From a bacterium (GTDB taxonomy: Bacteria; Patescibacteriota; Patescibacteriia; JAACEG01), in the NCBI GenBank assembly GCA_027040785.1, contig JALULG010000197.1, positions 1 through 6,799 of the forward strand: DNA of 6,799 nt, read 5' to 3'. A program made the position numbers and the translations under genes. The notes under the pieces were generated by a model that searched no databases, was not told the origin of the DNA, and was given only the letters and a program-made list of their open reading frames with translations. Of the stretch, positions 4,896-6,799 are shown one piece after another (position 1 is the first letter of the stretch; each line of letters opens with the position of its first letter).

Positions 4896-6602
4896 ATGTC
4901 AAGCGACGAATTTAATAAAGCTTCTAAAAAAGTGCAAATTGCCAGCCCTTATAAAATGGGTGAGTTGGATGTAAAATTAAAAGAGATAAGACTTAATAAA
5001 AAAGAGCAATTAACCAAACAAAGAGCCCAATCTTTGGGTTTGCCTTATGCTAATTTATCCAATATCAGTTTTACAGAAGAGGCCTTAAGAGTAGTTACCA
5101 AAGAAGAGGCCGAGAAATATAAAATAATTTGTTTTTTATATAGCAATAAAGAAATCAGTTTAGGAGTTGTTGATCCTGAAAACAAAGATTCTTTGTTTTT
5201 TGTCAAAAAATTAAAAGATCAGTTTTTTAACAAAAACGTGGTAGTTTATTTAATATCTGAAAACAGTTTTCAAAAAGTTCTGTCAGCTTATGCAAAATTA
5301 CCGGAAATAAAAGATGATAGAAAAGGAGTAAAAATCACTGAAAAAGATATTGAAAAATTTTCAGAAGTTAAAAGATTTGATCAGTTGGCGGATTATATTA
5401 AAAAAATTTCCACCACCGAAGTTTTAGCTTTATTATTAAGTTCCGGAATAAATTTGAACGCTTCAGATATTCATATTGAAACTGAAAGCGATCAAGTAAA
5501 AATAAGATTTAGAATAGATGGAATGTTGCATGACGTTACTTCCATTCCCAAAGACAGAGGTAGTGTTTTAAGTTCCAGAATTAAATTGGTTTCCGGATTA
5601 AAAATTAATGTTTCCGATATTCCTCAGGATGGAAGTTTTGTAATTTTTATTAAAGACGAACAAGTTGATGTTCGTATTTCAACTTTGCCAACCGCATATG
5701 GAGAAAGTATTGTTATCAGACTTTTGGCTTTTTCAAAACAAGATTTGACTTTGGAAGAAATCGGTTTAACAAAAGAAAACGCTATGTTTTTGGAAAAGGG
5801 AATGGAAAGACCGAATGGAATGATTTTAAACACCGGTCCGACCGGGTCCGGTAAAACAACCACTCTTTATTCAATTTTAAAAAAATTAAATAAAGAAGGA
5901 ACTAAAATTATTACCATTGAAGACCCGATTGAATATCATTTAAAAGGGATTAATCAAAGTAATGTTGATATTAAAAAAGGTTATACTTTTAGTGTGGCTT
6001 TAAGGTCTATTGTTCGTCAAGATCCGGATGTTATTATGGTTGGTGAAATCAGAGACAGCGATACGGTGGATACCGCCATTCAGGCCGCTTTAACGGGGCA
6101 TTTGGTTTTAAGTACTGTTCATACCAACAGCGCCCCGGGTGCTGTTCCAAGATTGATTTCCATGGAAGCGAAAAATTTTTTATTGGCGCCCGCTTTAAAT
6201 ACTGTTATTGGACAAAGATTGGTTAGGCGAGTTTGTAAACATTGTAAAACCGAAATAAAAATTTCTGATAAAGATAAAAGCAAAATAAAAGAAATATTCA
6301 AAGAGTCAGCTGGTTGGGTAAAAGAAAAAATAAATATTGAAAATATTGATCAATATAAATTTTATAAAGGAAAGGGTTGTGATGTTTGTGGAGGGATTGG
6401 ATATAAAGGTAGAATTGGTATTTTTGAAATTATCAATGTTAACGAAAGAATCAGGAACGTTATTGTTAAAAATGAAAATATTTCCGAAGATGAATTACGC
6501 AAAGTGGCCATTAAAGAAGGAATGTCAACTATGGCGCAAGACGGAATTTTAAAAGCGATTGAAGGGGAAACTAGTTTGGAAGAAGTATTTAGAGTTACCT
6601 AA
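4896..6602 (+). CDS. GspE/PilB-family secretion and type IV pilus assembly ATPase
   Basis: This is a cytosolic hexameric ATPase that powers pilus/pseudopilus extension in type IV pili and type II secretion. The N-terminal GspE domain is at ~36-137 (QSLGLPYANLS, then a VVDPEN strand). After a linker comes the N2 domain from ~160 with SDIHIE at 190-195. The motor domain has Walker A GPTGSGKTT 314-322, the Asp box ITIEDPIEY 339-347 with E342 and D343, Walker B VIMVGEIRD 379-387 with E384, and the His box TGHLVLSTVHTN 400-411 with H402 and H409. Two CxxC pairs (C447/C450 and C495/C498) form the zinc site of PilB/GspE proteins, which argues against the retraction ATPase PilT, as does the length of 568. 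A GGAG at 4882-4885 lies inside the upstream gene, ten bases from the ATG. Because that gene ends two bases before, coupled translation is likely. No gspF/pilC, pilin or pilT gene is visible; the unit is closed by convergent tsaE. GspE versus PilB cannot be decided. Confidence 0.95.
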   Translation: MSSDEFNKASKKVQIASPYKMGELDVKLKEIRLNKKEQLTKQRAQSLGLPYANLSNISFTEEALRVVTKEEAEKYKIICFLYSNKEISLGVVDPENKDSLFFVKKLKDQFFNKNVVVYLISENSFQKVLSAYAKLPEIKDDRKGVKITEKDIEKFSEVKRFDQLADYIKKISTTEVLALLLSSGINLNASDIHIETESDQVKIRFRIDGMLHDVTSIPKDRGSVLSSRIKLVSGLKINVSDIPQDGSFVIFIKDEQVDVRISTLPTAYGESIVIRLLAFSKQDLTLEEIGLTKENAMFLEKGMERPNGMILNTGPTGSGKTTTLYSILKKLNKEGTKIITIEDPIEYHLKGINQSNVDIKKGYTFSVALRSIVRQDPDVIMVGEIRDSDTVDTAIQAALTGHLVLSTVHTNSAPGAVPRLISMEAKNFLLAPALNTVIGQRLVRRVCKHCKTEIKISDKDKSKIKEIFKESAGWVKEKINIENIDQYKFYKGKGCDVCGGIGYKGRIGIFEIINVNERIRNVIVKNENISEDELRKVAIKEGMSTMAQDGILKAIEGETSLEEVFRVT

Positions 6603-6799
6603 CAATAATTTTTCGTTCATTGATGTTTTGGTTGGTTTTTATTGTAATATACAGAGTATTTTTTGGTAAAAAATTTTTAAATTTTTCCCCCCACTCTATT
6701 ACGCAAATCGTATTTTTTTTCTTTAAATATTCTTCAAAACCGAGATCTTTTAATTCTTTGAAATTATTTAAACGATAAGTGTCAATATGGCATAAAATC
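6595..6799 (-). CDS. tsaE: TsaE, tRNA t6A biosynthesis ATPase (C-terminal part)
   Basis: A minus-strand frame open from the right edge ends at TAA (6597-6595), giving 67 C-terminal residues; the N-terminus with Walker A lies outside the window. The visible part matches TsaE (YjeE): HIDTYRL at fragment residues 4-10, the conserved H-x-D-x-Y-R; LKDLGFEEYL (16-25); VIEWGEK (33-39); and LP at 44-45 followed by a final beta strand. TsaE works with TsaB and TsaD in making N6-threonylcarbamoyladenosine at position 37 of ANN-reading tRNAs. The gene is convergent with the GspE/PilB gene and its last 8 bp overlap that gene's end. There is thus no space between them for a terminator outside coding sequence. 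Confidence 0.9.
   Translation of the reverse strand, partial: ILCHIDTYRLNNFKELKDLGFEEYLKKKNTICVIEWGEKFKNFLPKNTLYITIKTNQNINERKIIVR

Noticed and set aside
5624..5863. Minus-strand open frame of 79 codons antisense to the GspE/PilB gene, with others at 6119-6301 (minus) and 6337-6552 (plus)
   Set aside because: These are shadows of a fully conserved ATPase gene with no independent signals.
1..6799. tRNA, rRNA, CRISPR array, insertion sequence or phage genes
   Set aside because: No cloverleaf-like GC-richer segments, no regularly spaced repeats, no transposase or integrase motifs; intergenic gaps are all shorter than 200 bp and are accounted for by control signals.

Overview
The window is a very AT-rich bacterial chromosome segment. 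It holds five complete or nearly complete protein genes plus two that run off the edges. Base composition, a ~600-residue FtsH, a multi-pass membrane protein with a W-x-N-K-x-L-W-x-F-G N-terminus, and a GspE/PilB ATPase are together reminiscent of the Patescibacteria (Candidate Phyla Radiation), perhaps a Parcubacteria-like lineage. That placement is inference from general family resemblance, not a phylogenetic result. The standard bacterial code fits: five genes show no in-frame TGA, and glycine is written with GGN codons.

Left part (1-1393, minus strand): dnaA, the replication initiator, is complete. Its 3' end is overlapped by the start of another minus-strand reading frame. That frame runs off the left edge and carries a V-F-D-A-G-C-G-T motif resembling motif I of class I SAM-dependent methyltransferases. 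No dnaN follows dnaA here.

Origin-like region (1394-1577): this divergent intergenic region carries a perfect DnaA box (1471-1479), a one-mismatch box one helical turn away (1482-1490) and a weaker inverted box two turns to the other side (1449-1457). About 50-60 bp of 8-15% GC DNA flanks the boxes on each side. It looks like a compact oriC and/or the dnaA autoregulatory region, with divergent promoters for dnaA and for a small gene.

Right part (1578-6602, plus strand): an 82-residue protein of unknown family comes first, with its own promoter, a strong Shine-Dalgarno and an intrinsic terminator. It is followed by ftsH (membrane AAA+ zinc protease, own promoter), then an uncharacterised polytopic membrane protein. 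The last plus-strand gene is a GspE/PilB-type secretion/pilus assembly ATPase, only 2 bp downstream of the membrane protein gene. The ftsH-membrane protein gap contains alternating complementary arms right up to a perfect Shine-Dalgarno.

Right edge (6595-6799, minus strand): the C-terminal part of TsaE, the ATPase of tRNA t6A synthesis, meets the GspE gene tail to tail with an 8 bp overlap. If the origin lies at ~1394-1577, every gene except tsaE is transcribed away from it, co-directional with replication.

No tRNA, rRNA, CRISPR array, insertion sequence or obvious mobile element was seen. The content is mostly housekeeping. The least explained parts are the 82-residue protein beside the origin, the polytopic membrane protein paired with the GspE ATPase, and the overlapping reading frame behind dnaA.
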